DNA of 64,000 nucleotides from Candidatus Eiseniibacteriota bacterium (lineage in GTDB: Bacteria; Eisenbacteria; RBG-16-71-46; CAIMUX01). Of this stretch, positions 16,484 through 25,525 are shown one piece after another. The DNA lies in assembly GCA_903844735.1 (NCBI GenBank), contig CAIMUX010000127.1:1-64000 (forward strand). Reading direction: 5' to 3'. The notes below the pieces were generated by a model. The model was not told the DNA's origin, did not search any database, and saw only the letters and a list, made by a program, of their open reading frames with translations. The position numbers and the translations under genes were made by a program. Within the stretch, counting starts at the first letter, position 1. Every line of letters starts with the position of its first letter.

Positions 16484-16672
16484 CTACTTGGCGATATACG
16501 CGTTCACCCCCACAACCAGCGTCTTCCCGTTGACCTGGGCTTCCGTCCGTGCGTTTCCCCTCGTCGATGCCACGACCAGCGTCTTGCCGCTCGCGCTCGG
16601 CGTCGGCTCCTCCAGATCGAGGACCAGCGTCAAGGTCTTGGCCTTCTCATCAACGATGACTTGCTTCAACAT
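16484..16672 (-). CDS. Small recombinase-associated protein (62 aa)
   Basis: A 62-residue protein starting MLKQVIVDEKAKTLTLVLDL, with short beta-strand segments and a central SASGKTLVVAST. ATG at 16672 follows GGAGAGG six bases upstream; a longer frame to 16741 is possible but has no ribosome site. It is last in the overlapping cassette DUF2924, serine recombinase, HTH protein, small protein. Small proteins of this look recur next to such recombinases in other genomes as far as I recall; no function is known. Confidence 0.65.
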   Translation of the reverse strand: MLKQVIVDEKAKTLTLVLDLEEPTPSASGKTLVVASTRGNARTEAQVNGKTLVVGVNAYIAK

Positions 16673-17165
16673 GGGTTTCCTCTCCTCCGCGGTGCTTCTT
16701 GCTCGGCCGGGACCGATCTGGCCGGCCCTTCCTCGAACCACCCGTTCTCTGCTCCGGAGTCGATGGTAACAGGATGCAGGCTGCCTCCGCCCGTTGTCTG
16801 CTCCAGTCGAATTCGCAGGTGACAGAGCGCAGTTTCCTCTCTGTCACCGAATCCCGCCCGGCGACCGTCCTGGACAGGAACAGGATCTCCTCCTGGATGT
16901 CCGGCGCCAGATTCAGCAGATCCATGACCTGCGAAATCCGAGTCCGGCTCACGCTCCCGAGCCGCGCCAGCTCCGCGTAGTCCCGAACCGCCCCCTTACG
17001 GATGAGCCCGTCGAACCGAATCGCCAGCGCCAGCAGCCGGGATACCCGTGGCACCCGCCCCGGCGCGATGACCGGCGGCACTGGACGTCCACCGGTCCGC
17101 AACCGTCGCCGCCCTCGATTCCCATGCCGGAAATGCACCGCGAACTCGACCGTCGTACCGGTCAC
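16650..17165 (-). CDS. Helix-turn-helix protein of the recombinase cassette (171 aa)
   Basis: The GTG start at 17165 overlaps the recombinase stop (GTGA). Residues 60-105 contain a ParB/KorB-like helix-turn-helix: AELARLGSVSRTRISQVMDL followed by LNLAPDIQEEIL. The N-terminus is basic (GRRRLRTGG) and the C-terminus is rich in Arg/Lys. It probably binds DNA and assists or regulates the large serine recombinase. The end overlaps the next small gene by 23 bases. Confidence 0.75.
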   Translation of the reverse strand: MTGTTVEFAVHFRHGNRGRRRLRTGGRPVPPVIAPGRVPRVSRLLALAIRFDGLIRKGAVRDYAELARLGSVSRTRISQVMDLLNLAPDIQEEILFLSRTVAGRDSVTERKLRSVTCEFDWSRQRAEAACILLPSTPEQRTGGSRKGRPDRSRPSKKHRGGEETHVEASHR

Positions 17166-18745
17166 GCCGCTCCCTCCTCCGTCAACGCCCGGATCCCGCC
17201 GGGCCGGAACGTCACCGCGACCGTGCCCTTGGCTCCGTCGTAGGCGACTTGCTCGACCAGCAGATGGACGATCCGCGCCTGCTCCCGCGGTGAGAGCGTC
17301 TCCCAGACCGGATCGAACCGGCTGAGCGCCGCCACCAGTTCGTCGTTCGTGCCGCGGTCGGCCGCCACCGTGGCCTCCTGGCGCGCGATCTCGGCCAGCC
17401 GTGCCTCTGCATCCGCCGTCAGATCCTGGAGTTCCACCAGCCGCGCCGTGGCCGCCGTCTGCCGCCCGCTCGGTAGTGGGAGCTGGCCGACCAGCCGCGT
17501 GGTCTCGTCCGCGTACCCACGAAGCTCCCGTTCGACCTGCCGGCGCTCACTGGCGAGTTGGCGTGCCTGCTCCTCGGTCTTCCCCCGGACCTGCGTCACG
17601 ACCTCTGCCTGCAGCGCCGGGTCTGTCCCGATCGCCCGGATCCGGTCGACCACGAATCGCTCGATCTCCCCCGCCGGGATGGACTTCGTTGGACAAGTCT
17701 CCCACCCGTGCTGCCGGGCGTGGCTGCAGACGTAGTACCGGTACCGGCGCTCACCCTTCTGGGAGTAGGTGTGGGTCATGGCCGAGTCGCAGGGTCCGCA
17801 CCGCAGGAGGCCGCTCAGCAGCGCGCCGTGTTTGTTCCGCGCCGCCTGGCCACCGGCCCGGCCGTTGCGCCGCAGTAGCCGCTGGACGCGATCCCAGACG
17901 GCCGCGTCGACGATGGCGGCGTGCTCTCCGGGGTAGACCGTGCCCCGGAAGTCCACCTGCCCGGTGTACGTGGCGTTGGTCAGCAGGCTGAAGAGCGTGC
18001 CCCTGGTGAACGGCTTCCCACCCCGCTCCGGGCCGGCTCTGGTGACCCAGCGCTTCGCGGTCCAACCCCGGCGGTTCAGCTCGCGGGCGGTATCGAGCAG
18101 GGACTCCGTCTCCAGGTAGAGGTCGAAGACGCCCCGCACCTGGACGGCCTCGGCCTCGTTCACGAGCAGCCGTCCGCCGTTCGGATCCAGGTCGTAGCCG
18201 AGCAGCGGCGAGCCGCCGATCCACTTCCCCTTGCGGCGGGCGGCGGACATCTTGTCGCGGGTCCGCTCGGCGATGGTCTCCCGTTCGAACTGCGCGAAAC
18301 TCAACAGGATGTTTAGCGTCAGCCGCCCCATCGAGGTCGTCGTGTTGAACTGCTGGGTCACGGAGACGAACGACACACGGTGCTCGTCGAGGGTGCCGAT
18401 GATGCGGGAGAAATCGAGGAGCGACCTTGAGAGGCGATCGACCTTGTAGACCACAACGGCGTCCACGCGACCGGCCTCGACGTCGGCCAGGAGCCGCCGC
18501 AGAGCTGGCCGGTCCATGCTGCCGCCGGAGTATCCCCCGTCGTCGTAGCGGTCCGGGATGCAGATCCAGCCCTCGTGCTTCTGGCTGGTGATGTAGGCCT
18601 CGGCGGCCTCGCGCTGGGCGTCCAGGGAGTTGAACGCCTGGTCCAGGCCTTCCTCGGTGGACTTCCTGGTGTAGATGGCGCAGCGGACCGACTTCGTCGC
18701 CGGTGGCGAGGTCTGCGCTCGGTTCCGTGCCGTTCGTGGCTTCAC
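17162..18745 (-). CDS. Large serine recombinase
   Basis: A 527-residue site-specific recombinase. The resolvase domain carries the catalytic Ser in AIYTRKSTEEG near residue 28 and the conserved VVYKVDRLSRSL. A recombinase domain follows (GYDLDPNGGRL through FSLLTNATYTGQV), then a zinc ribbon (LLRCGPCDSAM and the CSHARQHGWETCP pair) and a long coiled coil before the C-terminus. The GTG at 18745 is chosen because it overlaps the DUF2924 stop as GTGA; the longer open frame runs over the DUF2924 gene and is a shadow. It is the likely integrase of this side of the element, distinct from the tyrosine recombinase at 5374. Confidence 0.93.
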   Translation of the reverse strand: MKPRTARNRAQTSPPATKSVRCAIYTRKSTEEGLDQAFNSLDAQREAAEAYITSQKHEGWICIPDRYDDGGYSGGSMDRPALRRLLADVEAGRVDAVVVYKVDRLSRSLLDFSRIIGTLDEHRVSFVSVTQQFNTTTSMGRLTLNILLSFAQFERETIAERTRDKMSAARRKGKWIGGSPLLGYDLDPNGGRLLVNEAEAVQVRGVFDLYLETESLLDTARELNRRGWTAKRWVTRAGPERGGKPFTRGTLFSLLTNATYTGQVDFRGTVYPGEHAAIVDAAVWDRVQRLLRRNGRAGGQAARNKHGALLSGLLRCGPCDSAMTHTYSQKGERRYRYYVCSHARQHGWETCPTKSIPAGEIERFVVDRIRAIGTDPALQAEVVTQVRGKTEEQARQLASERRQVERELRGYADETTRLVGQLPLPSGRQTAATARLVELQDLTADAEARLAEIARQEATVAADRGTNDELVAALSRFDPVWETLSPREQARIVHLLVEQVAYDGAKGTVAVTFRPGGIRALTEEGAA

Positions 18746-19215
18746 CGCGTGCCTCCGTGGCTGGCGATGCCAAAGAACAGGTAGCCGTTCCAGTGCGACC
18801 CGGTGACCGCCTTGGCCACCGCCGTCAGCGACCGGTAGACCTGCCCGGCGTACTCGAACCCGGAGTCCAGCACCGTCACCGTCACGGTCTGGCCGTGGTA
18901 CTCGCGCTGCAGCACGGTTCCGGGCATCGGGAGACGCCGGTCGTGGGATGGGCGGAACGGACGGACCACGGTGCGTGCCGAGGGTGCCAGCAGGCGCAGG
19001 TCGGCGTCGTTGGCCAGTTCCTTGGCACGGCGCAGGGCACGAGCCGACAGGCCGCCCTCCTCGTTCGCCTGCAGGCGCCAGACGATGCGCTTGCGGAGGA
19101 AGTCCTTGTGACTGGACCGGGTGGTCTCGCCGAAGGCCTCGGCGTAACGCTCGCGCAGCTCCCCGATGGTCATGTCCCGGAGCGCTTCCACCTGCTGTGC
19201 GACCTTCGGCGTCAT
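18742..19215 (-). CDS. DUF2924 domain protein
   Basis: A 157-residue protein of the DUF2924 family. The N-terminal IGELRERYAEAFGE helix and FLRKRIVWRLQANEEGG are followed by PGTVLQREYHGQTVTVTV and YRSLTAVAKAVTGSHWNG, FFGI near the end. This family is almost always found just before a large serine recombinase, as here, and probably assists it through DNA binding; biochemistry is unknown. ATG at 19215 overlaps the stop of the upstream small gene (ATGA), and its own stop overlaps the recombinase GTG. Confidence 0.9.
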   Translation of the reverse strand: MTPKVAQQVEALRDMTIGELRERYAEAFGETTRSSHKDFLRKRIVWRLQANEEGGLSARALRRAKELANDADLRLLAPSARTVVRPFRPSHDRRLPMPGTVLQREYHGQTVTVTVLDSGFEYAGQVYRSLTAVAKAVTGSHWNGYLFFGIASHGGTR

Positions 19216-19397
19216 GCCGCATCCTCCGCCGGATCTCTCTGGGTCAACCCGTTGTCACACAAAGGCATCGGTGCGGCAGAACAGTCCAGGGGTTTCTCGG
19301 TGAACGGGTGGCGACGGAAGCCAGCCGCGAGAATGCCAGCGACCTCAGCAAGCCGCTGCTCGGGCGTCATCTCCTCAGGGTCGTCTTCGAAGGGCAT
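19212..19397 (-). CDS. Small acidic protein heading the recombinase cassette (61 aa)
   Basis: Begins MPFEDDPEEMTPEQRLAEVA, then GILAAGFRR and a Pro/Cys-containing tail. No domain assigned. Short proteins with MTPEQRL..VA.ILA.G are a familiar companion of DUF2924/serine recombinase cassettes. It is coupled to DUF2924 by an ATGA overlap, and GGGAGA precedes its ATG. It appears to be the first gene of the cassette, so the promoter should lie in 19398-19470. Confidence 0.65.
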   Translation of the reverse strand: MPFEDDPEEMTPEQRLAEVAGILAAGFRRHPFTEKPLDCSAAPMPLCDNGLTQRDPAEDAA

Positions 19398-19865
19398 GGG
19401 GTCTCCCGGTGCTGGTGAATCGTGAGCGCCGGATCCCTGGCACCCTCCATTCCCTACCTACCGGAAAACCGATCGAACTGTCGGGCCGAACCGGCGGAAA
19501 CGACAAAGGCGCTATGGGCTGCCGGAGCAACACCCACAACGCCTTCCGCTTTGCGGCCGGGTCGATGTCTGGTGATATCTACGCTCGCGGTGCGTTCACC
19601 GCGATGGGTAGTTTGTACTACGTTGAGTGACTCCTGTCAAGGCCGTTTGCGAAGGGAAGACGGCTGGCTCCTCTGTCACGACCGCCGCACTGCGGAATCC
19701 TGGGTTCGATGGGAATCGACTCCGCCAAGTGACTCCCCTCGCCACTCCACCCACGGTGGCCTTCGCGCCTGTTCCTTCACCACCGGTGACGGCGCCCCAA
19801 CACCAGCCCCCCACGGTCCACCCGCAGACCACCGGCACCAGGGACAGCGCGGGTGCTGGTCCCCG
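19398..19865. other. Intergenic region at the right edge of the mobile element
   Basis: No gene or RNA gene recognised. It separates the recombinase cassette, which reads away to the left, from the end of the secreted-protein gene at 19866. It should contain the cassette promoter and may contain an attachment site, but I could not identify a matching direct repeat by eye. Confidence 0.5.
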
Positions 19866-20909
19866 CTACCGGTAGCGATTCTTGATCCTGCCCCAGGACG
19901 TCTCCTCGACCGGCGTCGGCATTGCGGCCAGGCCGCATATTGTGAAGACGTAGTCGGATTCGGGAAACACATGATCGACGATCGGACTCACGTACACCCA
20001 GACGCGCTGGCCTGGTTGAAGATAGGGATGCGATACCTCCGCGGGAACGCACGGCACGGCCTCACCGTAGGCACCCTCCGGACTCACGGCGCAGCTGGTG
20101 CTTTGGTCCAGTATGATCACGATGGGGAACTCCGCTTTGCAGGTGACCGTGGCAGGGCCGCCGGCAGCAAACGCCTCGTACCAGTCGCTGTCGTGCCACA
20201 GGTAGCCCTCGTAGAGGTAGTTGCAGCTCTTTCCGCAGACGGTCGCGCACCCGTCCGGACCGGCCTCGATCTGGCTCCAGATGAGGTTGGAGCTTCCGCA
20301 GCCCCCGTTGAACACGTCCTCGTAGTCGTCCCCACAGGGCGGCTCGCCTTCAACCAGCGCGCCCGCGGGGCACTCCAACACGCACCCCTGCCCACGCATT
20401 AGGTTGAGGTCGTATGTTCCGCAGGCGTCGTGGTCGCCGTCAATCACGATGTAGTACGTTACGCCTCCGGTCAGCGCGAGACCGTAGATGAACGACCGCC
20501 CCTGGGGGCAGGCGTCATCGTCACAGGCGATCAGACCCTGGGGAGCTTCGTAGACATAAACCTTCGTGTCGTAGCCGGAAGCACAGAGGTCCACGTCTAC
20601 TGAGATGTCCTGGGTGGGGGTGAAGCTATAGACCACATCGGGTGACGTCGAGCCCGTCGATCCACACACCTCGTTGTAGTCGTCCACGTTGTCGCAGGTG
20701 TTGCCCGTGTCGTGAAAAGGCAACAGGTTGACGTCGCCGGGAATCACGACGGCGGTGGAGATGGTCTCTCCTCCATCCCGGCCATTGTAGGCCGGATGGG
20801 TGCCTATTTGCCACGGGGAGGGACCAGGTTGGTTGTCCGCGGGACCGGGGGCACCCATCGCAGGTCCGACTAGCAGCAACATGAGCGCCAAGGCCGATAG
20901 GTAGCGCAT
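19866..20909 (-). CDS. Secreted protein with PPC-like beta-sandwich domain
   Basis: A 347-residue exported protein. MRYLSALALMLLLVGPAMG is a signal peptide with cleavage after GAMG-like Ala/Gly. The first half (CDNVDDYNEVCGSTGST, PDVVYSFTPTQD, TKVYVYEAP, then GGVTYYIVIDG) matches the PPC (bacterial pre-peptidase C-terminal) type domain. The second half has about eight Cys, probably disulphide-bonded. The end, SWGRIKNRYR, resembles a short C-terminal tail seen on many secreted proteins of this kind of organism. ATG at 20909 follows GGAGAGG. It lies 90 bp downstream of the subtilisin-like gene on the same strand and is likely co-expressed. Confidence 0.75.
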   Translation of the reverse strand: MRYLSALALMLLLVGPAMGAPGPADNQPGPSPWQIGTHPAYNGRDGGETISTAVVIPGDVNLLPFHDTGNTCDNVDDYNEVCGSTGSTSPDVVYSFTPTQDISVDVDLCASGYDTKVYVYEAPQGLIACDDDACPQGRSFIYGLALTGGVTYYIVIDGDHDACGTYDLNLMRGQGCVLECPAGALVEGEPPCGDDYEDVFNGGCGSSNLIWSQIEAGPDGCATVCGKSCNYLYEGYLWHDSDWYEAFAAGGPATVTCKAEFPIVIILDQSTSCAVSPEGAYGEAVPCVPAEVSHPYLQPGQRVWVYVSPIVDHVFPESDYVFTICGLAAMPTPVEETSWGRIKNRYR

Positions 20910-20999
20910 TGCCTCTCCTCCTTCATCGGTCATCCGCCATCCGCTCGGGACACCTTGTTGGCACGCGGCCGAGCCCGCGCGCGCAGGTGACCGCCAGTC

Positions 21000-23795
21000 T
21001 CATCTCACGATCAGCAGGCGCACCGCGGGGCTCCGGGCCTGTTCCCCGCTGGACCGCAGGAACGCAAGATAGAGCCCGGCGGCGACACGCCTGCCCCTGG
21101 AGTCCCGCTCGTTCCACCACATCCCACGGACGCGCTCCTCGTCGGTTTCTGCTCGCAGGACTTGGACCTGCCGACCAGCGACGTTGAAGATCTCGATGGA
21201 AAGCGGCGCGGCCCTGTCCGGTGGAAGCTCGAAGAGCCAACGCCCGCCTCGTCCTTGGACACGAAACGGAGGGTCCCGTTGGGCCGGCATTTGCACAGCC
21301 GCGGCTTCAACCTGGTTCACGACGTACGAGTACGTTACCTGAGCGCCATCCGGAGGATCATACGGATCAAACGGTGCCCAGCCGAGCGAGTCTCCATTCT
21401 GTGCCGAACGGATCTTGTACACATAGGAGTAGAACGTGGGGCTATTCCCTCCGGTCCAGTCAACGTCAGCGTGGTTGGCATAGAATAGTCCATCGTAGTA
21501 CCAGTCGATGGAATCGTCGATTCTCCTCCATCCGGCACAGGACTTCCCACGCGGCCACACGTACTCCACCCACGAGGGCGAGGACAGCTCGATGTTTGCG
21601 GACCAGGCAAGCCTATAGCGATCGACAAGGAATACAGAGTCCCTTTCAACATCAGTGGAATCGGTGTAAGGTGGTACCTGTCGCAATACCACAGAGAGTG
21701 ATGTATCGTCTAGAGACACCTCGAAGTCGGGAATACTGTCATGCACCACGTAGCGTGGACCGGTAACACAGCCTATCGCCCCATACACATTGAGCATTCC
21801 TGAACCAACCTGCGTTGAGTTCCACCTTAGCGGCGTGGCGGTCAGCTTGAGCAGGTTGTAGCAGTCCTCATTGGTCAGGAGGGGGTCGGCTCCGAGCAGA
21901 AGTGCGATCGCACCAGAGACAAGAGGAGCCGAGTAGGACGTTCCACCCCATCCTGACGCGACCCGGGGACCGTCCCAATCTAGAACCCAGATGTTCCATC
22001 CAGGCGCAGCGAGGTCAATGTATGAACCCGTGTGGTTGATCGGATTGGGGTTTCCGGTGCAGTTGACGGACGCAACTGCAAGAGCATAGTCAGAGAAGGC
22101 CGCCGGGAATTTGAGCGCGGTGTCTCCCGGGCAGGGGAAGTTGATGCTGTTCCCTGCGGAGCAGACCAAGTTGAGGTCACACAGGAAGGCATTCCGGAAC
22201 GCGTCCCGAAGCGCGGTACTGTAGTTGCGGCTGAGCCGGCAGGTTGACCGATACTGACCCCAGCTATGATTGACTACCCTAATTCTGCCGCCGACGGTGT
22301 CGGATGCGACATAGCTGAGCGCCGCGGGTCCGGCCACCTCGGTCAGGGAGTCAAGGCCGCCGACTGTAAGACACACGAGCAGACTGTCGCCATGACTCGC
22401 GGGGAGGTTGGGGATGGATGCCAGTGGAAAGGCGTCCAGCGAGCCAGTGCCCGCAATGGAAGCCACGGGGGTCGTGTGCCAATGGTAGGTCCACCACTCA
22501 CGGTCGATGAAGGACCGACTGAGTGTGATATCTACGTAGCCACGGATCCCGGCAAGTGACGTGTCGATACCGCCAAGGTCCGAAATCCCGATCTTCGTGC
22601 CGGCCCTGTCCTGTTGAAGCCAGGCTGAGATCAAGTTGACGTCGAGTCCTGGAGTGCACCCGTCCTGGCCGGTGTTTTCGAAATACCACTGCTCAGTCCA
22701 GAGTGAGTCAAATTCCCCCTCGGTGAGGCCCGTCATGATCTGGTCGCACTCGGCGTGCTCGACGCCGGGACGGCCCTGCAAGTCCGTGATGACGTTTTCG
22801 ACGGACTCGCGGCCGTCCAGCCGCACCCGGTAGACGTCGGTGAAGTCGACCAAATCGACGTGCCGTCCATGGATGTCTCTCTGGTCCTCCTCGGTCATGT
22901 GCCGCCAATGCGGCGCGACCGTTTCGAGGGTCTGCACGCCGAGGTTCGCCAGGAAGTCCTGGAGCCCTGATCTCGAGAATGTGGCCGCACTGAGCGGAAG
23001 CACAAAGCGCTCGTGAAGGGCGGGATTCTCTTGAGGGAAGGAGACCTGGTTTGGAGAAAATCGGATTAGAACCACGTTCGGGGCACAGCCTTCGGTATCG
23101 ACCGGTGGGTTCTCCTCACCCGGGTCTTCCGGCTCGTCACCGGAGCTGCCTGGTTCTGAGGTGCCGCCGTCTAGTTCGTCCCCGGGCACCCACACGACAT
23201 CCCCACCGCTGGTCGGGCACGGCAGTGCACCCGCCATCCCAAACCCCAGGGTCCCGTACCCGGCGATGGTATCGACTTCCGCCGGGAAGCTGTCATCGAC
23301 GAAGACCCCGTGCTGCAGCGGATGCGGAATCAGCGAGACCGAAGTCGAGTCCTCGCCCTCCTGCTCCGAGTATGCGTAGCCCGCGAACCAGTATGTTTCG
23401 GTGAGCACACCGGACTGCGCGCCAGTGGTCCAGCTTTGGGCCGTCCCGGTGCCAGTCGCCGGCCACGCTCCGTCCGGAAGCTCGAAGTCCGCACACGTCC
23501 CGCGGGCGGACATGACGAACCTTTCCGGATCGTATTGGATCCCGAACGAGACGCTCTTCAGCCTCGGTCTGCTCCCGGACGGAAACGCCGCCAGAGCATG
23601 GAACACTATCCTCGTTCCCGGCTCCCAGGGCACGCTCGTGATGGCCGCCGAACAGGAATCAAGCGCCGCCATCCCGCAGTAATTCTGGATGTCGCTGGTG
23701 AACACCAGCCCAGGATTTGCATGCAGAATGAGCGTGCCGCCCTCGTTCGGCCCTGCGAGGACGAGCCCCGGCACGATTAGGAGGAGGCCGTGCAC
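21000..23795 (-). CDS. Secreted subtilisin-like (S8) serine peptidase with FlgD-like C-terminal domain
   Basis: A 931-residue extracellular peptidase. The catalytic triad is visible: Asp in GISDLGGID, His in YHWHTTPVASIAGTG, Ser in GWGGTSYSAPLVSG, with the oxyanion Asn in VCSAGN. Before the catalytic domain are a Cys-containing N-terminal domain and an inhibitor-like propeptide (FVLPLSAATFS to VRLDGRESVENV). The C-terminal 75 residues (LSIEIFNVAGRQV, then GLYLAFLRSSG) form a FlgD-Ig type domain common in secreted proteins of FCB-type bacteria. The start is uncertain: the frame opens at GTG 23795 with half a signal peptide. A well-placed ATG with GGAGG at 23827 is in another frame, so a one-base indel near 23800 would restore a full signal peptide. 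Confidence 0.88.
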   Translation of the reverse strand: MHGLLLIVPGLVLAGPNEGGTLILHANPGLVFTSDIQNYCGMAALDSCSAAITSVPWEPGTRIVFHALAAFPSGSRPRLKSVSFGIQYDPERFVMSARGTCADFELPDGAWPATGTGTAQSWTTGAQSGVLTETYWFAGYAYSEQEGEDSTSVSLIPHPLQHGVFVDDSFPAEVDTIAGYGTLGFGMAGALPCPTSGGDVVWVPGDELDGGTSEPGSSGDEPEDPGEENPPVDTEGCAPNVVLIRFSPNQVSFPQENPALHERFVLPLSAATFSRSGLQDFLANLGVQTLETVAPHWRHMTEEDQRDIHGRHVDLVDFTDVYRVRLDGRESVENVITDLQGRPGVEHAECDQIMTGLTEGEFDSLWTEQWYFENTGQDGCTPGLDVNLISAWLQQDRAGTKIGISDLGGIDTSLAGIRGYVDITLSRSFIDREWWTYHWHTTPVASIAGTGSLDAFPLASIPNLPASHGDSLLVCLTVGGLDSLTEVAGPAALSYVASDTVGGRIRVVNHSWGQYRSTCRLSRNYSTALRDAFRNAFLCDLNLVCSAGNSINFPCPGDTALKFPAAFSDYALAVASVNCTGNPNPINHTGSYIDLAAPGWNIWVLDWDGPRVASGWGGTSYSAPLVSGAIALLLGADPLLTNEDCYNLLKLTATPLRWNSTQVGSGMLNVYGAIGCVTGPRYVVHDSIPDFEVSLDDTSLSVVLRQVPPYTDSTDVERDSVFLVDRYRLAWSANIELSSPSWVEYVWPRGKSCAGWRRIDDSIDWYYDGLFYANHADVDWTGGNSPTFYSYVYKIRSAQNGDSLGWAPFDPYDPPDGAQVTYSYVVNQVEAAAVQMPAQRDPPFRVQGRGGRWLFELPPDRAAPLSIEIFNVAGRQVQVLRAETDEERVRGMWWNERDSRGRRVAAGLYLAFLRSSGEQARSPAVRLLIVR

Positions 23796-23827
23796 AGCAG
23801 GGTCAGCGATCCGGATCGAGTCGTCAT

Positions 23828-25525
23828 GTCACGTTCCTCCGGAGACCGATGTTGAGGCTGAGTGAGCCGCGTTCATGCGGGGGGACTCTGGCGGGAAAGG
23901 CAGGCAGATTCTGGCAGCGGACTCCAGCCCGCTGGCGCACACGATGAAGAGGCCAATGACTGGATCCACGACTACCTCGCGCCTTCCACCCGTGGCCCGT
24001 CGAGTGGGAGGATCACAAGAACCACCACCAGATGTCGCTTCACACAGCCTAGCCTGTCGAGCCACTGGTGAGAGCGTACGCCTCAACGGCAACGCCGCCA
24101 AGCCCATCTTTTCACCCCGGACATCCGGGTGCCGGGGGTCCCGAGAACCTGCCGCCTCGGGCTCTCGCGCGGGCGGACGGCGGTGGCGTCAGTCGGCGCG
24201 GACGGCGAGTTCGAAAAGCGTTCGCCACGGGGTTCGAGCCGAACGGGCGCGTCAACCACTCGGCGATAGAGAGTCGAGAGGGAGAGAGTCGGAGGCGTAT
24301 TCGGGCAATTCTGGCCTGTCGCCGACGTTCTCTGGTGAACGCCCCGTCGGAACAGGGAGCCCGTCAACACGATCCCGCACCCGCAAATCCCGCGACAACT
24401 TGCGGATATACGCCGACCCCAGAGACACGCAGCACCGGCGTCTTTCGCTGCTGCTCCGTGCGCCTGGTTCCGCATCCGAGAGGAACGCCTCCCCGAACCG
24501 AACACGAACCTGGACCCTTGTGGTGAACACGAACAGGACGGCTCCGCCCGATCGGTCGCGAAACCACCTCTTGGCTTTCGTCCCCACCAATCAGCAGCCA
24601 TCCCCTTCGACCCGCCCGGGCTCCTCTCCAGGATCAGGGTGTGGGCGCGGAGAACATGGAGAGGGGAAAGCGGGACGGTCGCCGTGTGCGCGGCGGTCGG
24701 GCCCGGAACCGGCACACACGAAGGACTCGAAGCACACGCCCTGCTCGAACCCCAAAATGACGTCGGCGCTGACGCACACGCCCTGCTCGAACCCCAAAAT
24801 GCCGTCCGCGCCGACGCACACGCTCGTATCAAGGACTGAACGTAGCGTCCGATCAAAAGCACAAGCCGGTATCAAGGACTGAACGTAGCGTCCGATCAAA
24901 AGCACAAGCCCGTATCAAGGCCTGAACGTGGCGTCCGACAAAAAGCACAAGCCCGTATCAAGGCCTGAACGCGGCGTCCGACAAGAAGCACAGGCCCGTA
25001 TCAAGGCCTGAACGTGGCGTCCGACAAAAAGCACAAGCCCGTATCAAGGCCTGAACGCGGCGTCCGACAAGAAGCACAAGCCCGTATCAAGGCCTGAACG
25101 TGGCGTCCGACAAGAAGCACAAGCCCGTATCAAGGACTGAACATGGCGTATGCGCCGACGCACACGCCGCTGTCAAGGGTTGACCATAGCGTCTGCGTCA
25201 GCCTTTCCGCCATTTTGGGGTTGGGTAGAGACGTCTGCGTCAGCTTTTCCGCCATTTTGGGGTTGGGTAGAGGCATCTCCGTGAGCCTTCTCGCCTCCTT
25301 GGGGCTCAGCCGACGCCTCTACTTCCGCACGGTCGAGCCGAGAAGAGTTCGACAGTTCCGAATGTAGCGTCTGGCTTCCACTCGGCGGCACTCGGTCACA
25401 CCTTCTGCTTCGGTGGCGGCTCCTCTACCCAGTCGCGGGCTAGGACAGGACGGAACCGCCCCGCGTGATGCTCGGTCGCGACCGACCCGCCGCGGAAGAC
25501 CCGCGGGGCTGAACTGGTCCGTTCC
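23828..25525. other. 1.7 kb gene-poor region with a repeat array in its right half
   Basis: Between the peptidase start and the serine acetyltransferase stop. Open frames on both strands (to about 330 codons) show no motif, no ribosome site and strong Arg/Ser/Pro bias, so I call none. 23828-24720 contains nothing recognised. 24733-25310 is a tandem repeat array described separately. 25320-25525 is plain intergenic DNA. Confidence 0.6.
24733..25310. repeat. 42-43 bp tandem repeat array with inverted outer units
   Basis: The core holds eight or more units starting at 24827, 24870, 24913, 24956, 24999, 25042, 25085 and 25128 (exactly 43 bp), each containing TATCAAGG(A/C)CTGAACG, GCGTCCGA and AGCACAAGCC. 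Left of it, units near 24733, 24775 and 24817 have a 42-bp period with AACCCCAAAATG. Right of it, units at 25211, 25253 and 25295, also 42 bp, carry CATTTTGGGGTT, the reverse complement of the left motif. The outer arms thus form an inverted repeat around the core. A 43-bp period breaks reading frames, so the core is not coding. Confidence 0.85.

Noticed and set aside
17162-19222. Recombinase start at 19222
   Set aside because: The extra 160 residues are a shadow of the DUF2924 gene; GTG 18745 overlaps that gene's stop and starts the resolvase domain properly.
19675-19735. tRNA-like TTCGA segment
   Set aside because: GGTTCGAT is present but no cloverleaf can be drawn and no acceptor stem pairs with it.
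23875-24882. Long overlapping open frames on both strands in the gene-poor region
   Set aside because: No ribosome site, no motif, high Arg/Ser/Pro content, and they run into a non-coding repeat array.
24733-25310. CRISPR array or repeat-protein gene
   Set aside because: Whole 43-bp units are conserved with no unique spacers, and the 43-bp period breaks frame at every unit, so neither explanation fits the core.
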